Origin: Euryarchaeota archaeon UBA181
GTDB taxonomy: Archaea; Thermoplasmatota; Poseidoniia; Poseidoniales; Thalassarchaeaceae
DNA: 14,154 nt
Assembly: GCA_002496725.1 (NCBI GenBank)
Contig: DALI01000041.1
Location: 8,125-22,278 of the forward strand
Direction of reading: 5' to 3'
In this document: positions 14,027-14,154 of the stretch, one piece after another
How the letters are laid out: each line of letters starts with the position of its first letter
How positions within the stretch are numbered: the stretch's first letter is position 1
Translations under genes and position numbers: made by a program
Notes under the pieces: model-generated
The model's input: only the letters and a program-made list of their open reading frames with translations
What the model was told of the DNA's origin: nothing
The model's database searches: none

Positions 14027-14154
14027 GAGGGTGCAGGGAATAAGCCCCTTTCTGTTCACCTTTCGGCTGATCGCATTCAACTATGCATCCTACCCGGCCC
14101 TATCGATGCACTACGGGCCTGCTTGGACTTGCTCCAGCGGGGTTGCTCGTTCCA
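14024..14154 (-). ncRNA. rnpB: RNase P RNA, 3' part (5' part beyond window edge)
   Basis: The catalytic RNA that trims tRNA 5' leaders. Reading the minus strand, two universally conserved blocks occur in the right order and spacing: AGCAAGTCCAA (14133-14123, conserved region IV, preceded by CGCTGG) and ACAGAAAGGGGCTTAT (14055-14040, conserved region V and the 3' strand of helix P4). Between them, GGCCCG...GGGCCGGGTAGG fits the P15-P17 region and GATCAGCCGAAAGGTGA fits the approach to P4. The bases after GGCTTAT (CCCTGCACCCTCGC) should be the 3' strand of P1, whose partner lies outside the window. The 3' end at ~14024 is estimated from that pattern. It converges with the large RND gene, leaving fewer than 20 bases between them. 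Confidence 0.9.

Noticed and set aside
1..14154. CRISPR array, tRNA genes, insertion sequences, defence genes
   Set aside because: No spaced direct-repeat series, tRNA-like cloverleaf, transposase motif or terminal inverted repeats, nuclease or other defence motif was seen on reading both strands.

Overview
The window looks like a compact archaeal chromosome segment, most likely from a planktonic euryarchaeon (Thermoplasmatota, Marine Group II/III-like). Archaeal origin rests on RNA polymerase subunit L, an archaeal-type EF-1 beta preceded by a small four-knuckle zinc-ribbon gene, a TruD-family tRNA pseudouridine synthase, a DUF2240-like protein, and the 3' part of an RNase P RNA at the right edge. 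Start-site signals are mixed: some genes have Shine-Dalgarno (SD) motifs (GGAGG, GGTGA) and others have TATA-like boxes about 26 nt before the start codon, suggesting leaderless mRNAs. The finer lineage is inference from gene content and style. No mobile element, CRISPR array or tRNA was seen, and no gap without a gene exceeds 120 bases.

Layout. (1) 10-1502, minus: a HEAT-repeat protein followed by a 94-aa charged protein with an ATGA overlap. (2) 1598-2173, plus: a DUF2240-like protein, divergent from the HEAT gene. (3) 2170-4713, minus: a 12-TM RND/MMPL transporter whose stop codon overlaps that of the DUF2240-like gene. (4) 4824-6495, plus: rpoL then truD, divergent from the transporter across a 110-bp spacer with a strong GC hairpin and a 9-bp direct repeat. 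(5) 6943-6496, minus: zinc-ribbon gene then EF-1 beta, abutting truD tail to tail. (6) 7062-7514, plus: a single-domain cupin. (7) 10568-7524, minus: thioredoxin-like protein, VKOR, NAD-dependent sugar epimerase and RlmE/FtsJ methyltransferase. (8) 10669-14007, plus: a large 1112-aa RND protein. (9) 14154-about 14024, minus: the 3' part of RNase P RNA, cut by the window edge.

How the genes work together. One theme is information processing: transcription (rpoL), translation elongation (EF-1 beta), tRNA modification (truD), rRNA methylation (rlmE) and tRNA 5' maturation (RNase P RNA). The other is the cell envelope: two RND-family membrane proteins, a membrane-anchored CPYC thioredoxin-fold protein translationally coupled to a VKOR homologue, and a nucleotide-sugar epimerase. 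The most suggestive link is between the thioredoxin/VKOR pair and the divergent large RND protein. That protein has ten cysteines in its predicted extracytoplasmic loops, spaced as five close pairs, plus two calcium-loop-like motifs. It could be a client of the adjacent oxidative folding system. I saw no defence or otherwise clearly new multi-gene system.
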